The notes: generated by a model not told the origin, from the letters alone. Shown: positions 1-9,319, counted from the stretch's first letter. The stretch is DNA of 64,000 nucleotides from Desulfobaculum bizertense DSM 18034 (GCF_900167065.1 NZ_FUYA01000003.1:304175-368174); one strand, 5' to 3'. Program-made: numbers and translations.

Positions 1-396
1 TGCCCCAAAGGCTACGACAGCATTCTGGGGCAGGATGTGCAGTTCTCCGGAGGAGAAAACCAGCGCCTTGCCATTGCCCGTGCATTTCTCGCTGACCCGC
101 CGGTTCTTGTTCTGGATGAACCAACGGCTCACGCTGACCCGCTGTCGGAACGGGCACTCCAGAAAGCCATTTCCAATCTGACAAAAAACCGAACAGTGGT
201 CGTTATCGCCCACCGACTCCAAAGCATTATTCACGCAGATCAGATTGTTGTGATGGACAAGGGCCAGATTGTTGAAAAAGGCAAGCATCTGGAGCTTCTC
301 GCCCAGAGTGGCCTGTACGCGCAGCTCTGGAACACCGCACAAGAACACACCGCTGTTCCCAAGGCCTCCCACTCCTTCATCCCTCAACCAGAATAA
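1..396 (+). CDS. ABC half-transporter, C-terminal ATPase part (truncated by window start)
   Basis: Only the nucleotide-binding domain's end is present; the reading frame is open from base 1, so the true start lies upstream. Visible motifs are the signature [15 protein letters not shown], Walker [13 protein letters not shown] and the H-loop IAHRL. This is the layout of exporter-fold (ABCB/MsbA type) half-transporters. The next gene, 10 bases downstream, encodes a full half-transporter of the same fold, so the two probably form a heterodimer. The adjacent TonB-dependent receptor suggests an inner-membrane metallophore system, as for YbtP/YbtQ, where exporter-fold ABC proteins import iron-siderophore. 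The transport direction cannot be read from the sequence. Confidence 0.9.
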   Translation, partial: CPKGYDSILGQDVQFSGGENQRLAIARAFLADPPVLVLDEPTAHADPLSERALQKAISNLTKNRTVVVIAHRLQSIIHADQIVVMDKGQIVEKGKHLELLAQSGLYAQLWNTAQEHTAVPKASHSFIPQPE

Positions 397-406
397 GGGT
401 GCTGTC

Positions 407-2134
407 ATGCTGACAACCATCTTTCAGCTTTCCCAAAAACCGCGACAGACACTTGGTCGCCCAATGTTCTTTTCCATTTTGTCTGCGGCAACTCAGGGGG
501 CGGGCCTTGTGCTCATTGCTCCATTTTTGACATCACTTTTTGCCAAAGACATCAGCACGGCCTGCCTCTGGCTCGTGGCCATGAGTCTTGTTTTCCTTCT
601 TTATGCGGGCATCCAGTACTATGCCCAGCACATTTCCTGCGTCGGCGGAATGATGCTTGCCCAAGAGCTTTTTGACCGCCTTTCCTCACACATTGTCACC
701 CTGCCCCTAAGCTGGTTCAGCTCCAGACGAATGGGTGAAGTCTGCCAAAGCATGACCAAAGGCGTTCTGGATGTCATGGCCGTCCCCGCCCACCTGCTGC
801 GCCCCATTCTTTCTGCCTTTGTTACTCCGGCAGCCGTTCTGGCCTTCATGATTTTCTATGACTGGCGCATTGGACTCACCGCCGCCCTTGCGGCCCCTCT
901 TCTCTGGGGAAGCTACAGGTTCGCGGGGGCACTCGCGGCAAAAGCAGAACACGCACGGACCGCAGCAGCAGAAAGCGTCAACTCACGAATCATCGAATTT
1001 GCCACCAATCAGACCATGCTCAGGGCCTACGATCACAATCACTTTTTTAGCGGGCTGGTCACCAAAAGCATGCATCAGGAACATGCCGCAGTGCATCATC
1101 TGCTCAAGTACGGCCTGCCCGGAATGGTCCTCTTTTCCATTGCCCTACAAATCTTCTTTGGTGCTGTCATTGGGCAAGGGGTCTACCTGCTCCTCGGTGG
1201 AGCAATCACCATGCCCTGCCTGCTTGCCATGCTCGTCCTTACGGTGCGCTTCACAGAACCACTTTTTCAGGCCGTAGACCTTGGCTGCGCCATTCGGGTT
1301 GCAGAAAACTCCGTTTCCCGAATGAACACAATTCTTGAAGCCCCATCCCTTCCTGAACCCAGACACCCCAAGCCACTTCTTCCAAGCGCAAAACCAGAGC
1401 TGTGCGTCAGCAACATGAGCTTTGCCTACGATACACGCCCGGTGCTTCACGACATCAACTTTACCGCCCCCTTTGGACAGGTCACAGCCATTGTTGGCCC
1501 ATCCGGCGCAGGCAAAAGCACACTCTTTCAGCTTCTGTCTCGCTTTCGTGATGTCTCTGCAGGAAAAATCACTCTGGGTGGCGTCGACCTCAGGAAGCTG
1601 TCCTACGCCGAATTCAGTTCGGCCATATCCTGCGTCTTTCAGGACACCTACCTCTTTGCAGGGACTCTGGCCGAAAACATCAGAATGGGGAATGAGCGCT
1701 GCACATATGAGGAGATGAACCGCGCCATATCTCTTGCGGGCATTGACGAAATGCTGCGCCGCCTTCCGCAGGGAGCAGAGACTCAGGTTGGTGAGGGAGG
1801 CACTGCCCTTTCAGGCGGTGAACGCCAGCGTATCGCCATTGCCCGGGCAATCATCAAAAACGCCCCCGTGCTCCTGCTGGATGAAGTGACCTCTGCTCTG
1901 GACTATCACAACCAGCTCATCATTCAGAACACCATTACGGAACTGCGCCCCACTCGAACGGTGGTCATCATCGCGCATCAGCTTCAAACCATTCAGTCCG
2001 CTGACCAGATTATTTTCTTGAACAAAGAAGGGAGCATTGAATGCATGGGGACTCACAGCGAACTCAACAGGGACTGTCCTCAGTACAGGGACTTTTGGAA
2101 AGTCAAAGGCCAAGCTCAGGACTGGCATTTTTAA
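407..2134 (+). CDS. ABC half-transporter, permease-ATPase fusion (YbtPQ/MsbA-like)
   Basis: A 575-residue exporter-fold half-transporter. An N-terminal six-helix membrane domain (about residues 1-310) is followed by an ATPase with Walker A GPSGAGKST, signature LSGGERQR, Walker B VLLLDEVTSALD and H-loop IAHQL. The ATG at 407 is chosen because AAGGG lies 7 bases upstream and it follows the previous stop directly; the longer frame from 269 would overlap the preceding gene's conserved end. It probably pairs with the upstream half-transporter. With the downstream TonB receptor and ECF genes, a role in uptake of a metal chelate is the best inference. Export of a siderophore or drug is the alternative. 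Confidence 0.9.
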   Translation: MLTTIFQLSQKPRQTLGRPMFFSILSAATQGAGLVLIAPFLTSLFAKDISTACLWLVAMSLVFLLYAGIQYYAQHISCVGGMMLAQELFDRLSSHIVTLPLSWFSSRRMGEVCQSMTKGVLDVMAVPAHLLRPILSAFVTPAAVLAFMIFYDWRIGLTAALAAPLLWGSYRFAGALAAKAEHARTAAAESVNSRIIEFATNQTMLRAYDHNHFFSGLVTKSMHQEHAAVHHLLKYGLPGMVLFSIALQIFFGAVIGQGVYLLLGGAITMPCLLAMLVLTVRFTEPLFQAVDLGCAIRVAENSVSRMNTILEAPSLPEPRHPKPLLPSAKPELCVSNMSFAYDTRPVLHDINFTAPFGQVTAIVGPSGAGKSTLFQLLSRFRDVSAGKITLGGVDLRKLSYAEFSSAISCVFQDTYLFAGTLAENIRMGNERCTYEEMNRAISLAGIDEMLRRLPQGAETQVGEGGTALSGGERQRIAIARAIIKNAPVLLLDEVTSALDYHNQLIIQNTITELRPTRTVVIIAHQLQTIQSADQIIFLNKEGSIECMGTHSELNRDCPQYRDFWKVKGQAQDWHF

Positions 2135-2196
2135 TCACCAGTCTTTGAGAACCACATTCTTCTTCACGAATCACACGCTCACAACACGGAGTTGAC

Positions 2197-4290
2197 ATGA
2201 AAGAGCACCGTCTATCCCGGTATATTCTTTCTTTCCTCTTCCTTTGCCTCGCAGCAGCACCAGCGCATTCGCTTGCCGCCGATCAGGAAAGTCAGAACGC
2301 AAAAAACGAATTCACCCTTGAGGGGATCAAGGTCACAGCAAACAAGCGCGAACAGTCGCTACAAAAAGTGCCGTCCAGCGTTTCCGCAATCGACAGCATC
2401 CACATTGATGACTACCGCATCGAAACAATGGAAGATATTTTTGAAAATCTTCCGAACATCAACTTTGTCAAAACAGGCCCAGCCGCGTCCATGACCAGCT
2501 TTGCCTCTGTTCGCGGCATTTCATCCTCGATGGGTGGTAGCCCAGTTCTGGGACTGTATGTTGACGACATTTATTACTCTTCACTCGACATGTCCCTGCT
2601 GGACCTTGAACGCGTCGAGGTTCTTCGTGGACCACAGGGCACACTCTATGGCCGCAACACAGAAGCTGGCGTCATTAACATTGTCACCAAGCAGCCCACC
2701 AACACCTATGAAGGAAAGCTTGCCGCAGACTACGGCTCATTCAACGCGTATGGCGTTAAGGGCATGGTCTCCGGCCCACTGGTCTACGACAAAGTGCTGA
2801 TGCGCCTGACCGGGAGCTACAAGGGATCTGATGGATACATTAACAACAGCTTTGACGATGATGACAACGTCAACACCCACCGGGAGATAGATTTCCGGGG
2901 CAAAATTGCCATGCCCGTCCGGGACAAGGGACTGAACATGTCCCTGACTGTTGATGGTCAGAACTACAAAAGCGATGGCTATGCAGACTACTCGGATCTC
3001 GACAACTCTGACCCATACGAAGTGAATGTCGACTTCCCCGGCAAAACAAGCAGAGATGCCTATGGTCTTTCTCTGCGGGCCAGCTATGACTTTGACAGCA
3101 TGGCTCTGACGTCCATCACCTCGTATAGAGACGAAGTAAATCAGAACGACAACGATATTGATTTCACTTCTGTTGATTACGCTCGCCTGTACCTCGACCA
3201 CGACGTGAACACCTACTCTCAGGAACTCCGCCTGACCTCAACAGACGCAGCGTCCCCCCTCCAGTGGCAGGTCGGAGCCTATGGATTCTTTGAAAAATTT
3301 GACCGCAACTACATCAGCCGCATGAACATGACCCCAATGGGTATGGGCGTCATGAATTTCGTGTCTGATTCACAGACAGACTCCACTGGTGGCGCGCTGT
3401 TCACGGAAGGCAGCTACACCCTCTGGGACAAGCTGACCCTGACCGCAGGCCTTCGCTACGACCACATCTACCGCGAAATTGACTACAGCATGGATAACGC
3501 GGGGATGATGCCCAACTACAGCGGCTCAAACTCCAAAAGCTTTGACGCCTGGCTGCCCAAGCTCTCCGTCAGCTATCAGCTGACCCCAAACATTATGCCA
3601 TACGCCACAATCTCCCGCGGCTTCCGTGAGGGTGGATTTAACGTCAAGGAACGCCTTGGCGAAGCATTCAAGTCCGAGTTCGCATGGAACTATGAACTTG
3701 GTGTCAAAACAACATGGCTGGAGAACAGGCTGACCGCGAACCTCGCAGCGTTTTATATTGACTGGAAAGACAGACAGGTCGAAATCATCAACGCAGGCAC
3801 CTTCATGATTGATAATGCAGGTGATGCAACAAGCGCAGGCTTTGAACTCGAAGTCTCAGCCCGCCCAATGGAAGGACTCGAACTGGTCGCAAGCCTTGGC
3901 TATATTGATGCCAAATACGACAGCTATGATAACGGCGTGGAGGATTTTTCCGGAAACACCGTTATTAATACCCCGGAATATACAGCTCGCCTTGGAGCAA
4001 CATACCGCTTCACCAACGGCATTTTCCTTGGAGGCAACTACCGCCATTACGGCAAGAGCTACACCGACCCGGCAAACACGGAAAGTCAGTCTGATTATGG
4101 TCTGATGGATGTGAAGGTCGGTTATGAAAAAGACCACTTCTCTGTTTACGCCTGGGGCGCAAACATCTTCGACACAGAGTACTACACCCGCAAGGTTCCG
4201 CGCGCATCCATGGGCGGCGGTCTTGCTGAATATGTGGGGCGTCCCGGAAGCCCCGCAACAGTGGGCGTAAGCTTCGCTCTGGACTTCTAA
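2197..4290 (+). CDS. TonB-dependent outer-membrane receptor
   Basis: A 697-residue outer-membrane receptor. It begins with a signal peptide (positive start MKEHRLSR, a hydrophobic run, then the APAHSLAA cleavage region). A plug domain follows at about residues 45-160, containing the typical VRGISSSMGG and LRGPQGTLYGRNTEAGVINI-type stretch. The beta-barrel ends with the terminal phenylalanine of VGVSFALDF. Such receptors bring ferric siderophores, haem or other chelates across the outer membrane using TonB energy. It lies 62 bases after the ABC pair on the same strand, consistent with one uptake operon. The ligand cannot be named from sequence alone. Confidence 0.95.
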   Translation: MKEHRLSRYILSFLFLCLAAAPAHSLAADQESQNAKNEFTLEGIKVTANKREQSLQKVPSSVSAIDSIHIDDYRIETMEDIFENLPNINFVKTGPAASMTSFASVRGISSSMGGSPVLGLYVDDIYYSSLDMSLLDLERVEVLRGPQGTLYGRNTEAGVINIVTKQPTNTYEGKLAADYGSFNAYGVKGMVSGPLVYDKVLMRLTGSYKGSDGYINNSFDDDDNVNTHREIDFRGKIAMPVRDKGLNMSLTVDGQNYKSDGYADYSDLDNSDPYEVNVDFPGKTSRDAYGLSLRASYDFDSMALTSITSYRDEVNQNDNDIDFTSVDYARLYLDHDVNTYSQELRLTSTDAASPLQWQVGAYGFFEKFDRNYISRMNMTPMGMGVMNFVSDSQTDSTGGALFTEGSYTLWDKLTLTAGLRYDHIYREIDYSMDNAGMMPNYSGSNSKSFDAWLPKLSVSYQLTPNIMPYATISRGFREGGFNVKERLGEAFKSEFAWNYELGVKTTWLENRLTANLAAFYIDWKDRQVEIINAGTFMIDNAGDATSAGFELEVSARPMEGLELVASLGYIDAKYDSYDNGVEDFSGNTVINTPEYTARLGATYRFTNGIFLGGNYRHYGKSYTDPANTESQSDYGLMDVKVGYEKDHFSVYAWGANIFDTEYYTRKVPRASMGGGLAEYVGRPGSPATVGVSFALDF

Positions 4291-4302
4291 AAAAAGCACA
4301 CA

Positions 4303-4336
4303 GCCATGCGGGGAAGCCAAGGCAACTCCGCATGGC
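4303..4336 (+). other. Hairpin after the TonB-receptor gene
   Basis: Perfect 9-bp inverted repeat GCCATGCGG/CCGCATGGC (4303-4311 with 4328-4336) just past the receptor stop. No T-run follows, so it is not a standard intrinsic terminator. It could protect the receptor mRNA 3' end or cause partial termination before the MarR gene. Confidence 0.5.
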
Positions 4337-4376
4337 ATTTCGCTGTGCCCTGTCTCACACAGGGGCGCGGCTCTCG

Positions 4377-4405
4377 TTGACAGGGGAGAGTTTGGCAACT
4401 AAACA
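4377..4405 (+). promoter_or_regulatory. Candidate sigma-70 promoter of the MarR/ECF operon
   Basis: A consensus -35 TTGACA (4377-4382), a 17-base spacer and a -10-like TAAACA (4400-4405). The predicted start of transcription, about base 4412, is almost at the ATG at 4414, and no ribosome-binding site precedes that ATG. The mRNA may therefore be leaderless or nearly so. The GTTG/CAAC arms around the spacer could belong to an operator. Confidence 0.45.
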
Positions 4406-4413
4406 CTTCAACC

Positions 4414-4962
4414 ATGACACATTCAAAAAACACCAGAGAAGAGCTGCTGCACAAGGTGGAAGACGCGCTGTACATTTATTTCCGCATGATCTCCATGTCC
4501 ACGTATCCGTGGAAAGGCATGGAGCTGACCCAGCTGGAAATGCAAATGCTGGTTCGGCTAGACAAGCTGGAACACAGCTCCGTGACCGAGCTTGCAAAAA
4601 TGACCGAAGTGACCAAGGGCGGCGTTTCCCTGTTCATCAGCAAACTTGCAAAAAAAGGCCTTGTTTCCAAAACCCGTGACACAGCAAACGCTTCACGAGT
4701 CATTCTTTCCCTTTCGGAAGAAGGGCAGGCCGTTGTTGAGGAATTTCGGCAGTTCCATCTTGCGCCAAACCGCTTTTTTATGGACTACCTCCAGTCCCTT
4801 GATGACAGGGAATTCGAGGTCGTGGGGACCTTTACCGAGCGTCTGACAGAATGGCTTTGCATGTTTCGGGATTCCCTCCCAGAAAGCCCAAAGAACGCAA
4901 AATACTGTCGACAGAAACACTCCAAAAACGTCCCAAAGACAGAAATTTTAAAGGAAGAATAA
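4414..4962 (+). CDS. MarR-family transcriptional regulator
   Basis: A 182-residue winged-helix regulator. The DNA-binding region is about residues 45-110 (LTQLEMQMLVRLDKL, then SVTELAKMTEVTKGGVSLFI as helix-turn-helix and recognition helix, then the wing at SKTRDTANASRV). It heads the ECF transporter genes: its TAA overlaps the ATG of the next gene by one base. It probably controls this operon in response to metal or chelate status. The long lysine-rich tail after residue 160 is unusual for MarR proteins and has no recognised domain. The start is supported by the upstream promoter rather than by a Shine-Dalgarno sequence. Confidence 0.88.
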   Translation: MTHSKNTREELLHKVEDALYIYFRMISMSTYPWKGMELTQLEMQMLVRLDKLEHSSVTELAKMTEVTKGGVSLFISKLAKKGLVSKTRDTANASRVILSLSEEGQAVVEEFRQFHLAPNRFFMDYLQSLDDREFEVVGTFTERLTEWLCMFRDSLPESPKNAKYCRQKHSKNVPKTEILKEE

Positions 4963-5561
4963 TGAATGGGGAATTTCAACGAAAGCTGACCATGCGCGAT
5001 CAGGTCAACTGCGGTATTTTTGTAGCTCTTTTTTTTGTTTTCCATATCATCGGGGGCATTCTCTTTGCCCCCAATCCTGTTCTGACCTTTTTCATGCCCG
5101 CAAGCATCGCCCTGTTCACAGGACCGGTGTACCTGCTGCTTGTGGCCAAGGTTCCAAAACACGGACCAATTCTTATCCTCGGTGCGATCATGGCTTTTCT
5201 CATGTTCATCATGGGCATGTACTGGCTCTGGTCTGTCGCCTACATTGTCTGCGCCCTTTGTGCGGAAGCCCTTGCCGGGCTTGGCCACTTCAAAAATCCC
5301 CGGCTCAATACCGCAAGCTTTGCCATCTTTTCGCTCAATCCCCTTGGCGCGTACATCATGCTCTGGATTCATCCAGCCTCATATTTTAGCTATCTGCTGG
5401 AAAAAGGAACGCCCCAAAACTACCTTGATGTCATGGGAGCTACAGCACAGTGGTGGATGCTTCCAGCCATGATTCTTTCTGTTCTGCTCTGCGCAGCCCT
5501 CAGCGCAGCACTGGGGCACAGCCTTTTGCGCCGTCAGTTCCGCAAGGCAGGAATCATCTAA
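4962..5561 (+). CDS. ECF transporter S component, MptD/Trep_Strep family
   Basis: A 199-residue integral membrane protein with about five or six hydrophobic helices, starting MNGEFQRKLTMRDQVN. It resembles the MptD/Trep_Strep group of putative substrate-binding S subunits of energy-coupling-factor transporters. That assignment is supported by the next two genes, which encode the T subunit and a fused pair of ECF ATPases. Translational coupling is strong: the start ATG overlaps the preceding TAA by one base, and its own TAA overlaps the next ATG in the same way. The substrate is unknown; TonB-receptor and ABC neighbours point to a metal chelate or a breakdown product of one. Confidence 0.82.
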   Translation: MNGEFQRKLTMRDQVNCGIFVALFFVFHIIGGILFAPNPVLTFFMPASIALFTGPVYLLLVAKVPKHGPILILGAIMAFLMFIMGMYWLWSVAYIVCALCAEALAGLGHFKNPRLNTASFAIFSLNPLGAYIMLWIHPASYFSYLLEKGTPQNYLDVMGATAQWWMLPAMILSVLLCAALSAALGHSLLRRQFRKAGII

Positions 5562-6286
5562 TGCGAGTTTTCAGCCCTGCTCCAGAGGGACAAAAGGGTC
5601 TGCTCAAACTTGATGCGAGAACTCTGCTCCTGCTCCTTGTTGCTGCCAACTTCGGTATGTTCCTTTTGCCCACGCTCACAGCGGAACTGTGCATCATGGG
5701 CTGCACTCTCCTGCTTGCCCTGCTCTCAGGGCTGTACAGTTCGACGCTCAAAATGGCGCTGGGCTATGCGGCGCTTTGCGCTCTGGACCTGCTTTGTACG
5801 CACATATTTCATGGCGCTTTTGCGGCGACAGTCAGCCTTGGAGCAAACTTCATGCGAAAGGTTTTCCCCTGTGCCGTGCTTGGTGGCATCCTTGTTTCAA
5901 CCATACAGGTCAGCGAATTTATGGCGACCCTTGTTCGAATTCATACTCCACGCCGCCTCAGAATATCGCTCACGGTCATGCTTCGCTATCTCCCTGCCAT
6001 TGCCGAAGACTACCGGCTCATTACGCAGGCGATGCGCATGCGAGGAATTCAGCCGGGATTTCGTCAGCTTGTGGCCCACCCTATCCGCACAATCGAATGC
6101 ATTTACGTTCCACTTTTGCTGTCTGCCTCCCGGCGAGCTGACGAACTCTCCATCGCAGCTGTGACCCGGGGCATTGAAAGCCCGCGTCCCCGGACAAGCA
6201 TTCACACCGTCCACTTCCAAAAAGCAGACTTTGCCGTTCTTGTCCTTTGTGCTTCCGGCCTTGCGGCTCTGGCCTGGAGAGTCTAA
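5561..6286 (+). CDS. ECF transporter T component (CbiQ/EcfT family)
   Basis: A 241-residue membrane subunit with four to five helices in its first half. A cytoplasmic coupling segment contains the EcfT-type motif AMRMRGI near residue 160 and a second small helix around SIAAVTRGIE. In ECF transporters these arginine-containing motifs dock on the two ATPases and pass the power stroke to the S subunit. The gene overlaps the S-component stop by one base and is followed directly by the ATPase gene. The start at 5561 is preferred over the in-frame start at 5450, which would lie deep in the S gene. Confidence 0.88.
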   Translation: MRVFSPAPEGQKGLLKLDARTLLLLLVAANFGMFLLPTLTAELCIMGCTLLLALLSGLYSSTLKMALGYAALCALDLLCTHIFHGAFAATVSLGANFMRKVFPCAVLGGILVSTIQVSEFMATLVRIHTPRRLRISLTVMLRYLPAIAEDYRLITQAMRMRGIQPGFRQLVAHPIRTIECIYVPLLLSASRRADELSIAAVTRGIESPRPRTSIHTVHFQKADFAVLVLCASGLAALAWRV

Positions 6287-7759
6287 ATGATTCAGTTTAC
6301 AGATCTTTCTTTTCAATACAGCGGTGCAGAGCATCCAAGTCTCACAGACATCACGCTGCACATTCGTCCCGGAGAATGCGTTCTGCTCTGCGGTACGAGT
6401 GGCTGCGGAAAGACAACCCTGCTCCGCATGATAAATGGCCTGGTTCCGCACTACTTTTCTGGAGAAATCCACGGCGAGGTAACACTCCAAGGGACGCCAG
6501 TTTTCGAGACACCCGCCTATGAGCTTTCGGAAAAAATCGGCACAGTCTATCAAAACCCACGCTCCCAATTTTTCAACATAGACACCAGAAGTGAAATCGC
6601 CTTTGGCATTGAAAACATGGCGCTTCCTCATGACGCACTTCTACGCCGGGTCGAGGAGACCACGCAAAAGCTTAAGCTTGAAAAGCTCATGGGGCGGGAT
6701 ATTTTTGAACTGTCTGGCGGGGAAAAACAGAAAATCGCCTTTGCTTCCATTTACGCGATGGAACCGGAGATTTTCCTGCTTGATGAGCCATCAGCAAACC
6801 TTGATGGGCTGCGCACGGCAGAGCTGCAAAGGCAAATTCATCTGCTCAAAGCACAGGGGAAAACCATCATTCTCTCTGAACACAGGCTCTCGTACCTTCG
6901 TGGACTTGTGGACAGGGTTCTCTTCCTTGAAAACGGTAAGCTCGTTGCCGACAGCTCAGCCGAGAGCTTCTTTTCCATGAGTGACGCCGAGCGCGAGGCC
7001 AAAGGGCTTCGGAGTTTTTCGGCCAACGCGCTCACCCCAAGGCCTCTTCCGCCCCAAAACACCGCTCCACGGCTGGACGTTCAAAAGCTCGCCACAGGGC
7101 ATGGGACACACACGGATTTGCAGGACATCAGTTTTCGTGCAGCTCCGGGGGAAATCATCGCCATTGTCGGAGAAAATGGGGCAGGAAAATCCACCCTGCT
7201 CACGGCCCTAAGCGGCCTGAGCGCGCCACAAAGCGGGCGCATCCTTTTGCAAGGGAAAACCAGCTCCGAGCAACAGCGGCTCAACAGTTCTTTTCTTGTT
7301 TTTCAGGATGTGGACTATCAGCTCTTTGGAGAAAGCGTTGAGCACGAATGCCAGTTTGGACACAAAGACCTCCCCCGGGTCACGATTTACGAAACACTCA
7401 AGAGTCTGGGGCTGGAGCACTTTGCATACAGGCACCCCGCGACGCTGTCTGGCGGGCAAAAGCAGCGTCTCGCTGTAGCGGTTAGCCTTCTGTGCCAAAA
7501 AGACCTGCTCTTTTTTGATGAGCCAAGCAGCGGACTGGACCTTGCGGGGATGCTTCGGGTTGCCCAGCTTCTGCGCCAGCTCGCGGCACAGGGCAAGACC
7601 ATTTTTGTTGTCACGCATGACCTTGAGCTGCTCTGCGCCGCCTGTACCAGAATCCAGTTCTATGCAGATTCCACGCTCAAAAACGACTCGGCCCTAACGC
7701 CTCAGAGCTACGCCCAGCTTCTTCGTGACCTTGGCGAACAAAAAAGCCCGCCAGCATAA
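6287..7759 (+). CDS. ECF transporter fused double ATPase (EcfA1-A2)
   Basis: A 490-residue protein with two complete ABC ATPase domains in tandem. The first has Walker A GTSGCGKTT, signature LSGGEKQK and Walker B IFLLDEPSANLD. The second has GENGAGKST, LSGGQKQR and LLFFDEPSSGLD. Such fused A1-A2 subunits energise ECF uptake systems with the CbiQ-type and S subunits encoded just upstream. The ATG follows the T-subunit stop without a gap. The last gene of the operon, it ends next to the convergent methyltransferase gene. Confidence 0.93.
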   Translation: MIQFTDLSFQYSGAEHPSLTDITLHIRPGECVLLCGTSGCGKTTLLRMINGLVPHYFSGEIHGEVTLQGTPVFETPAYELSEKIGTVYQNPRSQFFNIDTRSEIAFGIENMALPHDALLRRVEETTQKLKLEKLMGRDIFELSGGEKQKIAFASIYAMEPEIFLLDEPSANLDGLRTAELQRQIHLLKAQGKTIILSEHRLSYLRGLVDRVLFLENGKLVADSSAESFFSMSDAEREAKGLRSFSANALTPRPLPPQNTAPRLDVQKLATGHGTHTDLQDISFRAAPGEIIAIVGENGAGKSTLLTALSGLSAPQSGRILLQGKTSSEQQRLNSSFLVFQDVDYQLFGESVEHECQFGHKDLPRVTIYETLKSLGLEHFAYRHPATLSGGQKQRLAVAVSLLCQKDLLFFDEPSSGLDLAGMLRVAQLLRQLAAQGKTIFVVTHDLELLCAACTRIQFYADSTLKNDSALTPQSYAQLLRDLGEQKSPPA

Positions 7760-7769
7760 GCCAGCGGGC
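7740..7769 (-). terminator. Intrinsic terminator of the methyltransferase operon
   Basis: On the minus strand GCCCGC (7769-7764) pairs with GCGGGC (7751-7746) and is followed by a run of Ts. The stem overlaps the final codons of the convergent ECF ATPase gene. Confidence 0.7.
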
Positions 7770-7789
7770 ATTCCTTCTGCACACAGTGT

Positions 7790-8821
7790 TTAGTCGGGCT
7801 TCTGCCCTGCAAGGATCAAAAGTCCAGTGTCTGCTCCCTCAGCTGAACGAATATTCTGGAAGCCAGCAGCTTCAAATTCAGCAGCAAGAGCATCCTTTTC
7901 TATGAAATGCGCTTTGCATCCGCTCAAAGACGCCAGCAAGTTCACAAAGGCAAGATCATACGACACGGCCTCTTTGGGGTCCCGAAGGAAATGACTCGTA
8001 ACGAACCAGCCACCGGGGCGCAGGGCGTCCTGAACCCGGTGGAGAATGCCGGAAAGCTGCCCCACCCAGTAATACAGGACATGCGAGGCCAGTGCTAAAT
8101 CATAGTTTTCACCAAAGCTGTCCTCAGAACTCAGGTCCACGGCTCGCGTGGTGAGGCGCTGGGCAAACTCTGTTCCCGCATAAAAATTCTGAGCAGGGCC
8201 AACAACATGAGGCAAATCGCAAACCGTTGACGTCAGCTCAGGATATGTTTCCAGAAGTGCCATGCTATAAAAACCATGGTTTCCGCCAATGTCGCACATG
8301 CGTTTCATGGACGACAGGCCGGGAAGGTCCATCACAAAATTTCGGACATCCTGAATAGGACCGCACAGGGCATAGCTTCCCATGCCCTCAAAGGTTCCTT
8401 TTTCTGCCCAGTGCCCTTCTCCACCATCCCAGTCTTCCACGCCGGGGCCTTCATAGCCACCCCGGCGAAGCACTTCTGTAAAATCACTGGTAAAAACCTG
8501 ATACATATTAGACAGGAAATGAATACCCTTTGGCTGATACGCCGCAGAATCTGTCACCAGAAAATCTGAGGCTGTCGGGGTATTCACAAACTTCCCATCC
8601 TGAAAATCAAGCAGCTCAAGGCTCTGCAACGCCTCAAGCAGACGGCGGGTAGACAGCACAGGACAAGCAATCTTCTGCGCCACGTCCTCTGCCGTTGCAG
8701 GCTGCCTGAGCGCATCAAACAGCTGCATTTCCATTGCCGCAAAAAGCAGCTTTTCGGCATGAGCCTGCACCAGAATTCTCTCAATGGGCCGGTAATCGGA
8801 ATGTATTTCAGGGATCTGCAT
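7790..8821 (-). CDS. SAM-dependent O-methyltransferase, acetylserotonin OMT-like
   Basis: A 343-residue class I methyltransferase with the two-part build of the small-molecule O-methyltransferase family. An N-terminal winged-helix dimerisation region (about 15-100) precedes a Rossmann domain whose SAM-binding motif I is CDIGGNHGFYSMALL, followed by the acidic STVCDLP strand. It is transcribed 30 bases after a MarR gene, which probably controls it. The substrate cannot be told; relatives methylate phenols, antibiotics or carotenoid-type compounds. A link with the neighbouring organohalide genes is possible but unsupported. Confidence 0.82.
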   Translation of the reverse strand: MQIPEIHSDYRPIERILVQAHAEKLLFAAMEMQLFDALRQPATAEDVAQKIACPVLSTRRLLEALQSLELLDFQDGKFVNTPTASDFLVTDSAAYQPKGIHFLSNMYQVFTSDFTEVLRRGGYEGPGVEDWDGGEGHWAEKGTFEGMGSYALCGPIQDVRNFVMDLPGLSSMKRMCDIGGNHGFYSMALLETYPELTSTVCDLPHVVGPAQNFYAGTEFAQRLTTRAVDLSSEDSFGENYDLALASHVLYYWVGQLSGILHRVQDALRPGGWFVTSHFLRDPKEAVSYDLAFVNLLASLSGCKAHFIEKDALAAEFEAAGFQNIRSAEGADTGLLILAGQKPD

Positions 8822-8851
8822 AGTTCTCTCCTTATGTGAAAGCGTGAGATC

Positions 8852-9313
8852 TCAGGGATCGACAAAATACTTGTCCATCCAACAGTCCATTTCCTCAAAC
8901 AGCTCCTTGATCAAACGCTTCTGCTCGGCATCAAGCGCACTCAAAAAAGAAAAAAATTCCTTATCCTGACTCAAATGAAAGGCGGTGTGCGCCTGAGCCA
9001 CTTCCAGCCCTTTCGGACTTGGTTTCAAAAGCACACGAAGCGCATTGGATTCGTCCTTTTCCCGCTCCAGCAAGCCTTTTTTCTCCAGCTTACCCACGAC
9101 CTGCGACACCGCCCCACGCGTCACACCTGTCCCGCGCGAGATTTCACTCGCATACGAACGCCCCTTGTCTGCAATAAAGACCAGCGTATGCACCTCGACG
9201 GGGTGGAGTCTGTGCCCAGCAAAATCAAACGCCATGCGCTCAACCCGGCTGTACTTGTTCAGAAAACGGCGAAAGGACTCCAGACCAAGCTCTGTGATAT
9301 GTGCTTCATTCAT
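8852..9313 (-). CDS. MarR-family regulator of the methyltransferase operon
   Basis: A winged-helix MarR protein of 153 residues when started at MNEAHITELG. The helix-turn-helix is in YASEISRGTGVTRGAVSQVV and the wing is around EREKDESNALRV. A longer GTG start at 9331 is possible but would lie inside a perfect palindrome that looks like an operator, so the ATG at 9313 is preferred. No clear ribosome-binding site precedes either start. The gene leads the minus-strand pair with the O-methyltransferase and is probably autoregulated through the palindrome. Confidence 0.88.
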   Translation of the reverse strand: MNEAHITELGLESFRRFLNKYSRVERMAFDFAGHRLHPVEVHTLVFIADKGRSYASEISRGTGVTRGAVSQVVGKLEKKGLLEREKDESNALRVLLKPSPKGLEVAQAHTAFHLSQDKEFFSFLSALDAEQKRLIKELFEEMDCWMDKYFVDP

Positions 9314-9319
9314 GTAAAT

